Origin: Agreia sp. Leaf210
Lineage (GTDB): Bacteria > Actinomycetota > Actinomycetes > Actinomycetales > Microbacteriaceae
Length of the DNA stretch: 64,000 nt
Assembly: GCF_001421485.1 (NCBI RefSeq)
Contig: NZ_LMKK01000001.1
Span: forward strand, 501,717-565,716
Direction of reading: 5' to 3'
The translations under genes and the position numbers were made by a program. Shown piece by piece: positions 34,441 through 42,647 of the stretch. Below the pieces are notes generated by a model. It had not been told where the DNA came from. It ran no database searches and saw only the letters and a list, made by a program, of their open reading frames with translations. Positions within the stretch are counted from its first letter, which is position 1; each line of letters begins with the position of its first letter.

Positions 34441-34498
34441 GCCACCATAGTATTCGCCCGCCACAGCTCTTCCGGCGTCCGACGAGAAGGAGGCCGCC

Positions 34499-35440
34499 GT
34501 GCCCCGAGCAGATTCAGTCACCCCGTCGACGCGTGTCGTCGCCGTGATCTCAGCGTTCAATCCGGGGCCCGCGCTGCTCGACGCGTGTACCTCGTTGCTG
34601 CCGCAGACGAGCTCTGTCACGATCATCGACGACGGCAGCACGATCGATGTGACAGAGATTCTGGATGCGTGCGCTGCGGCCGGGTGCCAGATCGTCCTGC
34701 TCGGGCAGAACTCGGGCATTGCATCCGCGCTGAACGCGGGCGTCGAGACGGCGTTCGCGAGCGAGCCCGATGCTGAGTTCGTGCTGACGCTCGACCAGGA
34801 TTCGACGCTTCAAAGCGACTACGTCGAACGCGCACTTGCCGCGTTCGACTCGGCCAGGGCGGCGGGCGTGCAGGTCGGCCTGGTCGCGCCTCACTCCGTC
34901 GAAGGACTCCCCTCCCGCGTCGCGGAAGTGCGGAACGGGGTCGTTCTGGGGCTGGAGCCTATCCAGTCGGGTCTGGTCATCCCCCGCTCTGTCTGGCAGA
35001 GCGCCGGCCCGTTCCGTGCCGGCCTCTTTATCGACTCTGTCGACACCGAGTACTTCATGCGTCTTTCCGACCTCGGTTTCGAGACCGTACTCGCGGCTGG
35101 TACCCACCTCGGGCACAGCCTTGGCGGTCGATTCCATCCCACGATCTTCGGCCGTCGTTTGCGGTTCGGCGGCAACGATGTGTCGCTCGTGAGAAGCTCG
35201 CCGTTCCGCTACTACTACATCGCGCGTAACCGGGTTCTGATGAACAGGGCATTCGGCTCTCGGCACCGCGCATGGGCATTGAAGGAGACCCTTCTCGATG
35301 CGCGGCACTTCGCCATCGTGCTGGCACTGTCGAAGAATCGGGTCGTCCTCGGCCGCCTTATCGTTGCCGGGTGGCTCGATGGCATCCGGGGCAGACAGGG
35401 TCGCATGCCGAGCTCAGTCGAACGGATCGCTCGCCGCTGA
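34499..35440 (+). CDS. Rhamnosyltransferase-like GT2
   Basis: A 313-residue protein. VVAVISAFNPGPALLDAC, TIIDDGSTID, NSGIASALNAGV and LTLDQDSTLQSDYV match the rhamnosyltransferases of this genome, and FIDSVDTEYFMRL is the catalytic region. The GTG at 34499 is fixed by AAGGAGG five bases upstream. It shares a clear overall order with the gene at 41721 (for example the DQDS site and RVYYIARNG / RYYYIARNR), so the two are paralogues. Confidence 0.87.
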   Translation: MPRADSVTPSTRVVAVISAFNPGPALLDACTSLLPQTSSVTIIDDGSTIDVTEILDACAAAGCQIVLLGQNSGIASALNAGVETAFASEPDAEFVLTLDQDSTLQSDYVERALAAFDSARAAGVQVGLVAPHSVEGLPSRVAEVRNGVVLGLEPIQSGLVIPRSVWQSAGPFRAGLFIDSVDTEYFMRLSDLGFETVLAAGTHLGHSLGGRFHPTIFGRRLRFGGNDVSLVRSSPFRYYYIARNRVLMNRAFGSRHRAWALKETLLDARHFAIVLALSKNRVVLGRLIVAGWLDGIRGRQGRMPSSVERIARR

Positions 35441-35485
35441 TCGCGCCTTCGCTCGCCGGCCATGGCGGGCGCTTATGATGGTCGG

Positions 35486-36223
35486 ATGCCCAGCCCCTTC
35501 GACGGCACACTCATCGTGATGCCTGCATTCAACGAGGAAGAGGCCGTCGGCAACGTCGTTCGCGAGGTTCTCGGTACTTTTCCCGGCATCCACTGCCTCG
35601 TCGTCGACGACGGCTCGAGCGATGCAACGTCAGCGGAGGCCGCGCAGGCCGGGGCTATCGTCGCCTCTTTGCCGTTCAACCTCGGCGTCGGCGGAGCGAT
35701 GCGTGTGGGATTCAAGTACGCGCTCGAGCATGGCTACGCAAACGTCATTCAAATCGATTCAGACGGCCAGCACGACCCAGTCGGCGTGCCCGCTCTCATC
35801 GAGCAGCTCGCCACACACGACCTCGTTCTGGGCGCCCGCTTCGCGGGAGAAGGCGAATACTCGGTGCGCGGGCCCCGGCGCTGGGCGATGCTGATGCTGT
35901 CAGGAATCCTCAGCCGTCTCGCGGGAACCAGACTCACCGACACCACATCCGGGTTCCGTGCAAGCGGGCCCCGCGCTGTTCGTCTCTTCGCCGCTCACTA
36001 CCCCGCCGAGTATCTGGGCGACACCGTCGAATCTCTCGTCATCGCGTCACGGGCCTCTCTCACCGTCAGTCAGGTGGCCGTCGCCATGCGCCCACGCGCC
36101 GGCGGCCGCCCGTCGCACAACCCGTTCAAAGCGGCGATCTACCTCGGTCGCGCGGTGATGGCGCTGTTCATCGCTCTTCTCCGCCCGCCCGTGATCCTGC
36201 CCTCGGAGGCGTCGACCCGATGA
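35486..36223 (+). CDS. Glycosyltransferase family 2, DPM1-like
   Basis: A 245-residue enzyme. TLIVMPAFNEEEAVGNVV, CLVVDDGSSDAT and VIQIDSDGQHDP are typical of polyprenyl-phosphate glycosyltransferases, which load a sugar on undecaprenyl phosphate at the inner face. ATG at 35486 is favoured because TATGAT lies exactly six bases upstream. The outer ATG at 35462 has no such signal. Its stop overlaps the DUF2304 gene (ATGA), a pairing commonly seen. Confidence 0.87.
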   Translation: MPSPFDGTLIVMPAFNEEEAVGNVVREVLGTFPGIHCLVVDDGSSDATSAEAAQAGAIVASLPFNLGVGGAMRVGFKYALEHGYANVIQIDSDGQHDPVGVPALIEQLATHDLVLGARFAGEGEYSVRGPRRWAMLMLSGILSRLAGTRLTDTTSGFRASGPRAVRLFAAHYPAEYLGDTVESLVIASRASLTVSQVAVAMRPRAGGRPSHNPFKAAIYLGRAVMALFIALLRPPVILPSEASTR

Positions 36224-36585
36224 CCATCGCCACATACTTGCTCGGGGTCTTCTCGGCCCTGCTCACCCTCGGTGTCGTCATCGAGATGCTGCGTCGGAGA
36301 CGGCTGCGCGAACGCCACGCCGTGTGGTGGCTCTTAGCGGGAACCCTCGCGCTTCTCGTGGGCCTGTTCCCCGACATCCTCGGTTGGGCTGCGAGTCTCG
36401 TCGGCGTCGCGGTGCCGACCAACCTCATCTTCTTCGTGAGCATGGCGGTTCTCTTTCTCGTGTCGATCCAGCACAGCGCCGAGCTCACCGACCTCGAAAC
36501 GAAGACGCGGGTTCTCGCCGAGACAGCGGCCCTCCAGCAGCTGCGCATCGAAGAGTTAGAGAAGTCGATTCGGAAAGAGTCGTGA
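36220..36585 (+). CDS. DUF2304 domain membrane protein
   Basis: A 121-residue protein with three hydrophobic segments, beginning at ATG 36220 inside the previous stop. The C-terminal 35 residues are a charged coiled coil (LTDLETKTRVLAETAALQQL). It may anchor or regulate the GT2 with which it is co-translated, since GT2-DUF2304 pairs recur. No catalytic residues are visible. Confidence 0.8.
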   Translation: MTIATYLLGVFSALLTLGVVIEMLRRRRLRERHAVWWLLAGTLALLVGLFPDILGWAASLVGVAVPTNLIFFVSMAVLFLVSIQHSAELTDLETKTRVLAETAALQQLRIEELEKSIRKES

Positions 36586-38135
36586 GTCGATCCGCGAAAA
36601 CGGTGAAGCCGGGCCGGTGGAAGATCTTCGCCGTCGCCTGGGTAGCCCTGTCGCTACTCGCGGCCGCGTGGGCTATCGCATCGCCGATCAGCTCGGGGCC
36701 CGACGAACCCGCACACATCGTTAAAGCTGCCTCGGTTGTTCGTGGCGAGCTGGTGGGGCCTCAGGGCACCTACGGCAATGAGGTCAAGGTTCCGAACTAC
36801 GTGTCGTGGACCAACGCGCAGACCTGTTTCGTCTTCGAACCGGCCGTGCCGGCCGACTGCGCGCCCGCCGTCGAGGGCGATCCCGCCAAGACCGTCCTCG
36901 GCACGACGACTGCGGGCTACAACAACCCCGTGTATTACGCCCTGGTCGGGTGGCCGTCGCTGATCTTCTCCGATTCCACCGGTATCTACGCCATGCGCAT
37001 CGTCAGCGGCATCCTGTCGTCGGGCATGCTCGCTCTCGCCTTCATGCTCGTCTCCACTTGGCGTCGGCCGACCATTCCGGCGGTCGGCCTGCTCGCAGCG
37101 ATCACTCCGATGGTGCTCTACGTGAACGGCCTCGTGAATCCCAGCTCATTCGAGATCGCCGGCACCATCACCGCATTCGTGGCCATGCTGACTATCGTCA
37201 CGCAAGCAGACGAGCGTCTGCTTCGCGAGCGCGCCATCATCCTGGTCGCTGTTGCGGTGCTCGTGGCGAACACGCGCACCATCTCACCGCTCTGGATCGC
37301 CATCGCTGTGATCTTGCCTCTTTTGCTGTTGAAGGGACGCGATCTGGCCGCGCTGCTCCGGCGTCGCGTCGTCCTTATCTCCGCGGCAATCGTCGCTCTC
37401 GGTGCAGCATTCTCCGTCGCATGGACGCCCATCAGCACGCGACTCGCCTCGGACGCGGCGGCGGGAGCTCCAGCGACACCGGTGATCACGACGGTCTTCC
37501 CCGACGTCGGCCAGAGCCCGTTCTTCGGTTTCGTCAAGATGATCACCCTCACCTTCACCAATGGCGCCGACATGATCGGCAACTTCGGGTGGATGGATAC
37601 TCCGGTGCCCGCCACCACGATCGTGATCTGGACGATGCTGATCGGCGCCATCCTGTTGACCGGCTTCGTCGTGCTTCGTGGTCGCCCCGCTCTCGTCGGC
37701 GTCATTCTGCTTCTCCTCGCCCTCGTCCTTCCCGCCTTGATTCAAGCGGCGTTCATCACAACCGGGGGCTTCATCTGGCAAGGCCGTTATGGTCTCCCGA
37801 TCTTCGCCATGCTCATCTTCGGTGTCGCCGCTCTCGTCGGTACCTCTGTCGAGAACTCGCGTTTCTCCGCCGCTGCCCTCAGCCGTCTGGTCTTCGCCGT
37901 GATCGTCGGCTTCATTGCGGGTCAGGGTTACGGATTCCTCAAAGCGATGCGCCGAAACGTCATCGGCAGTGACACCTCGTGGAAGCAGCTGATCACCGAT
38001 CCTCAATGGATTCCGCCCGGGGGCGTCGCGCTGTCACTCGCACTCTTCGTGGTCGGTCTTCTCGTCTTGGCCGTCGTGGTCTTCCGCCTGCGTTCGACCG
38101 AGCGGCGCATCGAGGTCGTCGGCTCGGATGCGTAA
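36582..38135 (+). CDS. DUF2142 family membrane protein, tandem copy 1
   Basis: A 517-residue polytopic protein. The first external loop has ISSGPDEPAHIVKAASVVRGELVGPQG; the next copy has almost the same residues. AGYNNPVYYALVGWPS and NGLVNPSSFEIAG follow. The GTG at 36582 overlaps the previous stop. Asp-Glu-His in the first loop makes a GT-C-like transferase plausible, using polyprenyl-phosphate sugars made by the GT2 upstream; this is inference. The stop overlaps the next gene by eight bases. Confidence 0.82.
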   Translation: MSRSAKTVKPGRWKIFAVAWVALSLLAAAWAIASPISSGPDEPAHIVKAASVVRGELVGPQGTYGNEVKVPNYVSWTNAQTCFVFEPAVPADCAPAVEGDPAKTVLGTTTAGYNNPVYYALVGWPSLIFSDSTGIYAMRIVSGILSSGMLALAFMLVSTWRRPTIPAVGLLAAITPMVLYVNGLVNPSSFEIAGTITAFVAMLTIVTQADERLLRERAIILVAVAVLVANTRTISPLWIAIAVILPLLLLKGRDLAALLRRRVVLISAAIVALGAAFSVAWTPISTRLASDAAAGAPATPVITTVFPDVGQSPFFGFVKMITLTFTNGADMIGNFGWMDTPVPATTIVIWTMLIGAILLTGFVVLRGRPALVGVILLLLALVLPALIQAAFITTGGFIWQGRYGLPIFAMLIFGVAALVGTSVENSRFSAAALSRLVFAVIVGFIAGQGYGFLKAMRRNVIGSDTSWKQLITDPQWIPPGGVALSLALFVVGLLVLAVVVFRLRSTERRIEVVGSDA

Positions 38136-39696
38136 GAGGTTCTCACCTAGGGTCGTCTTCTTCACGGCCTGGATCGCCCTCTCGCTGATGTCTATCGCGT
38201 GGGCATTCGCGTCTCCCCTCGGCTCCGGCCCAGACGAGCCGGCGCACCTCATCAAGGCCGCGTCGGTCGTCCGTGGAGAACTCGTGGGCCCCCAGGGCGA
38301 TACCGGCAACATCGTCGACGTTCCCGCCGCGGTGGCCTGGACCGCCACGCAAGACTGTTACAGGTTCGACCTCAATCAGGATGCTGGATGCGCGCCGGCC
38401 CTCGAGGGTTCAGGTTCCGAGACCGTCACGACCGAGACGTCGGCCGGCTACAACAACCCCGTCTACTACGCCGTCGTCGGCTGGCCGACCTTGCTCTTGA
38501 CCGGCGAGGCGGGCCTCTACGGAGTGCGCATCGTCTCGGCGATCATCTCGTCGGCCATGCTCGCCTGCGCTTTTCTGCTCGTCGCCGGGTGGCGTCGCCG
38601 ATCCGTTCCCGCCGTCGGCTTGCTCATCGCTTTGACCCCCATGGTCATCTACGTCAACGGCGTGGTCAATCCGAGCGCGTTCGAGATCTCGGGCAGCCTC
38701 GCCGTCTTCGCCGCCATGTTGTCGATCGTGCTGCACCCCTCCCTAGAGCTGCTCGCGGGTCGACTGACGATACTCGTCGTCACGGCGGCACTCGCTATGG
38801 GCGCACGCACCGTGTCGCCGCTGTGGGTCGCCCTGGCCATCGCGCTCCCCCTTCTCCTCCTCGGATGGCGCGGAGTCGTTCAGTTGCTGCGTCAGCGAGC
38901 CGTCATCGTGAGCGCCACAGCGCTCGCTGTGCTCGCCGTTGCCGCCGTTGCATGGAATCCGATCAGCACCCGCCTCGCCACCGACGCGAGAACGACCTCG
39001 ACCGGCGGTTTCGAGGTATTTCCCGACGTCGGAAGCAGCCCGCTCTTCGGCTTCATGAAGATGATCACGCTGAGCGTCACCAACGGAAACGACATGATCG
39101 GCAACTTCGGTTGGATGGACACCCCCGTTCCCGACACCACCGTGGTCGCCTGGACCGTGCTGCTCGGTGCCATCGTTCTGGCCGCCGTCTACCTCCTGCG
39201 TCGGAGGTATGCCATCTTCGGCATCGCGTTGGCGCTGGGCTTTTTCCTGGTTCCGCCGCTCATTCAGGCCGCCTTCATCACGACCGGCGGTTATATCTGG
39301 CAGGGCCGATACGGTCTGCCGACTCTGACCATGATGGCCTTCGGGCTCGCTGCGGTTCTCGCGTGCGCCATTCCGCGCCGTGTGGAAAATACGGGTACCT
39401 CGGTCGGCGGCACGCGCGTCGTCGGTGTGATCGCGGCCGCATTCATCTACGCGCAGTCGTATGCGTTCGCCAGTGCCCTGCATCGGTTCACGGTGGGCAG
39501 CGCGACGGCGTGGAAGCAGATGATCACCCAACCCGCCTGGTCGCCGCCTGGCGGAGCCGTCTTGTCGTTAGGCGCCTTCGGGCTCGGCGCCGTGCTGTTG
39601 GCCGTGATTGTGGTGTCATTGCACCTGTCGAAGAATCCGTTCGATCAAGACGAGAAGGAGGGACATCGTGAAGACCTCACCCCGCGTGCTGTTTGA
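38128..39696 (+). CDS. DUF2142 family membrane protein, tandem copy 2
   Basis: A 522-residue protein strongly similar to the copy before it: LGSGPDEPAHLIKAASVVRGELVGPQG, AGYNNPVYYAVVGWP, NGVVNPSAFEIS and GNFGWMDTPVPDT all recur. The two appear to be a tandem duplication, likely with different sugar acceptors. ATG at 38128 overlaps the upstream stop. Its last 29 bases overlap the GT4 start. Confidence 0.82.
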   Translation: MRKRFSPRVVFFTAWIALSLMSIAWAFASPLGSGPDEPAHLIKAASVVRGELVGPQGDTGNIVDVPAAVAWTATQDCYRFDLNQDAGCAPALEGSGSETVTTETSAGYNNPVYYAVVGWPTLLLTGEAGLYGVRIVSAIISSAMLACAFLLVAGWRRRSVPAVGLLIALTPMVIYVNGVVNPSAFEISGSLAVFAAMLSIVLHPSLELLAGRLTILVVTAALAMGARTVSPLWVALAIALPLLLLGWRGVVQLLRQRAVIVSATALAVLAVAAVAWNPISTRLATDARTTSTGGFEVFPDVGSSPLFGFMKMITLSVTNGNDMIGNFGWMDTPVPDTTVVAWTVLLGAIVLAAVYLLRRRYAIFGIALALGFFLVPPLIQAAFITTGGYIWQGRYGLPTLTMMAFGLAAVLACAIPRRVENTGTSVGGTRVVGVIAAAFIYAQSYAFASALHRFTVGSATAWKQMITQPAWSPPGGAVLSLGAFGLGAVLLAVIVVSLHLSKNPFDQDEKEGHREDLTPRAV

Positions 39697-40819
39697 CGCC
39701 ACATCGATTCCTCCGAGCCACGGCGGCGTGGCCCGTTTCATTTCAGGGCTGCTGTCTGGTCTGGAAGAAAATGGCCAGTTCGTCGACGTCGTCGCCAAGC
39801 GACAAGACATACCGGCATTGCACGACGTCGCTCCGGGACACACCTACCTCGTTGCTCCAGCGATGGTCTCGCGACGCGGTGGGCGCTTCCTCTGGGAGCA
39901 GACGGGGCTTCCTGCGCTCGCCCGCCGACGCAGAGCAGACGTCATCTATTCTCCGCACTACACGTTTCCCTTGGTCACACGCGCTCGGCGCGTGGTCACC
40001 TTGCACGATGCAACTTTCTTCAGCTCACCAGATGCCCACTCGAGGCTGAAGGGTGTCTTCTTCCGTTCGTGGATCCGCTGGGCCAATGCGCACGCCGATC
40101 GACTCGTCGCCGCCAGCCGGGCCACGGCCGATGAAGTCCAGCGCTATGTTCCGCACGCCCAGAGCACGATCGATGTCGGCTATCTGGGCGTTGATCCCCT
40201 CGTGTTCACGCCGCCGACGCCCGACGCCATCGCCGAAGCGCGCAGCGAGATCGGTCTCGCGCCAGAACAGCCGTGGATCGCCTTCCTGGGCACCATCGAG
40301 CCGCGCAAGAACATCCCCGCCCTCATCACCGCACACGCGAGCCTGCGCGAGGCCGACCCGGCGACGCCCGTACTCGTGCTGTCGGGAGCCCGCGGATGGG
40401 ATGAGGCGGCGAACGATGCCCTCGATCGCAACGCGCGGCTGGCTGTCGAACAGCGTCCCGTCATCGAGGCCGGCTACCTTCCCCTCGCGCTTCTGTCCGC
40501 GTTCCTTGGAGGCTCCGAACTCGTCGTCTATCCGAGCCTGGGCGAAGGGTTCGGTCTGCCCGTCCTCGAGGCGATGTCGAGCGGGGCTGCCGTTTTGACG
40601 ACCCGACGCCTCTCCATTCCCGAGGTGGGTGGCGACGCGGTCGCTTATGCCGAACCCGACGCAGAATCGCTCGCCGCAGAGATGCGCGCGCTCCTCGATG
40701 ATCCTGATCATCGGGCCGAACTCGCTCAGTCGGGCCTCGCCCGCAGCTCTCGTTTCACCTGGAGCGAGTGCGCCGCGGTGTACTCCGCTGCCTTCGCCGA
40801 TGCGGGGGCTGGTTCATGA
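39668..40819 (+). CDS. Glycosyltransferase family 4
   Basis: A 383-residue protein. RVLFDATSIPPSHGGVARFI is the N-lobe and WIAFLGTIEPRKNIPALI starts the C-lobe. YPSLGEGFGLPVLEAMSSGAAVL is the GT4 E-x7-E motif. GTG at 39668 has AGGAGG six bases upstream. Its N-lobe order is like mannosyltransferases of actinobacterial surface glycans, but the sugar is not proven. The ATGA overlap ties it to the WbbL-like gene. Confidence 0.87.
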   Translation: MKTSPRVLFDATSIPPSHGGVARFISGLLSGLEENGQFVDVVAKRQDIPALHDVAPGHTYLVAPAMVSRRGGRFLWEQTGLPALARRRRADVIYSPHYTFPLVTRARRVVTLHDATFFSSPDAHSRLKGVFFRSWIRWANAHADRLVAASRATADEVQRYVPHAQSTIDVGYLGVDPLVFTPPTPDAIAEARSEIGLAPEQPWIAFLGTIEPRKNIPALITAHASLREADPATPVLVLSGARGWDEAANDALDRNARLAVEQRPVIEAGYLPLALLSAFLGGSELVVYPSLGEGFGLPVLEAMSSGAAVLTTRRLSIPEVGGDAVAYAEPDAESLAAEMRALLDDPDHRAELAQSGLARSSRFTWSECAAVYSAAFADAGAGS

Positions 40820-41679
40820 GCGCCGCTATGGCGGGCGTCGTCACGGTCAGTTACGGTTCCGAAGGGGTACTCGACGGCTTCTTCTCCTCCCTCGACGCGG
40901 CAAGCGCCCTGCCGCTGCAGGCGGTCGTCGCAGACAACCGTCCTGAGGCTGGGGCAGCCGTGCGAGAACTCGCGGAGCGCTATGGAGTGACGTATCTACC
41001 GATGACCGGCAATCTGGGCTACGGCGGCGCGATGAACGCCGCGGTGCGGAGCCTGTCGGCGAACATCTCCTGGGTACTCGTGAGCAATCCCGATATCGAG
41101 ATCCAGGCAGGTGCCATCGACGAATTGGTGCGTATCGGCGAGTCGGATGCCCGGATCGGCGCCGTCGGACCGCTGGTCGAGACCGATGGCGAGATCTACC
41201 CCTCCGCCCGCGCCATCCCGTCGCTGCGCATGGGACTCGGACATGCCCTCTTCGCCAACATCTGGCCGTCGAATCCCTGGAGCCGGCGGTATCACAGCGA
41301 CAACGAACGGCCTCCTCGAGAACGCGACGCCGGTTGGCTGTCCGGATCCTGCCTTCTCGTTCGTCGCGAGGCGTTCGACGCCGTCGGTGGCTTCGACGAT
41401 CGATTCTTCATGTACTTCGAAGACGTCGACCTCGGCTACCGCCTCGCGAAGGCCGGCTGGCGCAATAGGTACGCGCCATCCGCAAAGGTCATGCACTCGG
41501 GTGCCCACTCGACCGACGAGCACTCCGCGAAGATGGTACTCGTGCACCACGAGAGCGCCTATCTCTTCCTCTCGAGCAAGTACCGCGGCTGGTACCTGGC
41601 TCCGGTACGGCTGGCTGCCCGCATCGGTCTCTCGGCGCGCGCGTTCCTCGTGACGAGGGTCTTCAACCGACGGCGGTAG
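40816..41679 (+). CDS. wbbL: WbbL-type rhamnosyltransferase (dTDP-Rha: GlcNAc-PP-polyprenol)
   Basis: A 287-residue GT2. VVTVSYGSEGVLDGF and NLGYGGAMNAAV are followed by YPSARAIPSLRMG, GWLSGSCLLVRREAFD, FFMYFEDVDLGYRLAKAGW and MHSGAHST. From memory this order closely follows mycobacterial WbbL, which adds rhamnose to GlcNAc-PP-decaprenol to start the cell-wall linker. The sequence does not show that arabinogalactan is made here; the rhamnosyl acceptor is likely polyprenyl-PP-GlcNAc of another polymer. ATG overlaps the GT4 stop. A GCCCGCC/GGCGGGC hairpin (41679-41710) ends the run. Confidence 0.85.
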   Translation: MSAAMAGVVTVSYGSEGVLDGFFSSLDAASALPLQAVVADNRPEAGAAVRELAERYGVTYLPMTGNLGYGGAMNAAVRSLSANISWVLVSNPDIEIQAGAIDELVRIGESDARIGAVGPLVETDGEIYPSARAIPSLRMGLGHALFANIWPSNPWSRRYHSDNERPPRERDAGWLSGSCLLVRREAFDAVGGFDDRFFMYFEDVDLGYRLAKAGWRNRYAPSAKVMHSGAHSTDEHSAKMVLVHHESAYLFLSSKYRGWYLAPVRLAARIGLSARAFLVTRVFNRRR

Positions 41680-41710
41680 CCCGCCCTGCGCGCATCATAT
41701 GTCGGCGGGC
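41679..41710. terminator. GC-rich hairpin between convergent genes
   Basis: The arms gcccgcc (41679-41685) and ggcgggc (41704-41710) lie between the convergent wbbL-like and GT2 stops. No T run follows, so it is a weak terminator candidate for either strand. Confidence 0.35.
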
Positions 41711-41720
41711 CGAAGCCAGC

Positions 41721-42647
41721 TCAGCGGAGCCGGCGGGACAACGACGGCGGCACCAGACCGTCGCGGCCCCGAAACGAATCCCTGTACCCCGCAGCCATCG
41801 CAGCCGCGATCGAGCGCCGGTTCGGGCTGAAGGCCAGACGCAGCACATGCGCCTTGGTCTCCTCGCTGAGCCGGCGCAGCACCCACGACGGGTCCTTCAG
41901 AAGGTAGCGTCGTGTCAGGGTCGTCCCGTTGCGGGCGATGTAATAGACCCTCGTCGGCGAGTGGTAGTTGTAACTGATTTCGTGGCCCAGCACGCGCAGC
42001 GGCCGCCCGAACAGCCGCGCCGGGTCGCGCCGTCCGAGTTGATGCAGGATGTCACATCCGGCCCCCACGAGCACGTCGAGGCCGGCCGCGCGCGCCCGAG
42101 CCGTGTACTCGCTGTCGACGCCGTCGATCACGAGCCCCTCGTCGAGGTGGCCGATGGCCTCGATCGTCTGGCGGGCGATGACGAAGCCCGATTGCATGGG
42201 GTCGAAGGCGATGGCGAACCCATCGACGTTTCCGCGTACGTGCACGGCGTGCCCGCTGTACGACGAGGCGACCACGAACCCGACTCGGCGACCCGCTGCC
42301 CGCGCCTGGCGGAACGTCGCCAGCGCCCGATCGGCGTAGTCGTCGACCGGCACCGAATCCTGGTCGAAGGTCACGAAGAAGTCAGGGCGCCAGCTCTCTT
42401 CGGCCGCGCGGATTCCGGCGTTCAGGGTTGCGGCGATGCCCGCGTTCCGCGGCCGACGGATGACACGAACACCCGTGGCCTCGATGGCATCGAGACGATC
42501 TGCGAACTCCGCAGGAGATCCGTCGTCGACGATCACGACGTGCTCGAACTGCTCGGCCAGAGACACGACGGTGGCGACCAGCTCTGCATCGGGGCGGTAC
42601 GACGCCACGATCGCGACGACGCTCGAAGCGCTCAGCTCAGCCGACAT
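41721..42647 (-). CDS. Rhamnosyltransferase-like GT2
   Basis: A 308-residue protein. VVAIVASYRPDAELVATVV, VVIVDDGSPAE, NAGIAATLNAGI and VTFDQDSVPVDDY mark the donor site, and RVYYIARNGTTLTRRYLL matches the paralogue at 34499. ATG at 42647 is used; it overlaps the flippase gene by 11 bases. It is the last gene of the rmlA operon, so its donor could be dTDP-rhamnose or the amino sugar made by its neighbours. Confidence 0.86.
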   Translation of the reverse strand: MSAELSASSVVAIVASYRPDAELVATVVSLAEQFEHVVIVDDGSPAEFADRLDAIEATGVRVIRRPRNAGIAATLNAGIRAAEESWRPDFFVTFDQDSVPVDDYADRALATFRQARAAGRRVGFVVASSYSGHAVHVRGNVDGFAIAFDPMQSGFVIARQTIEAIGHLDEGLVIDGVDSEYTARARAAGLDVLVGAGCDILHQLGRRDPARLFGRPLRVLGHEISYNYHSPTRVYYIARNGTTLTRRYLLKDPSWVLRRLSEETKAHVLRLAFSPNRRSIAAAMAAGYRDSFRGRDGLVPPSLSRRLR

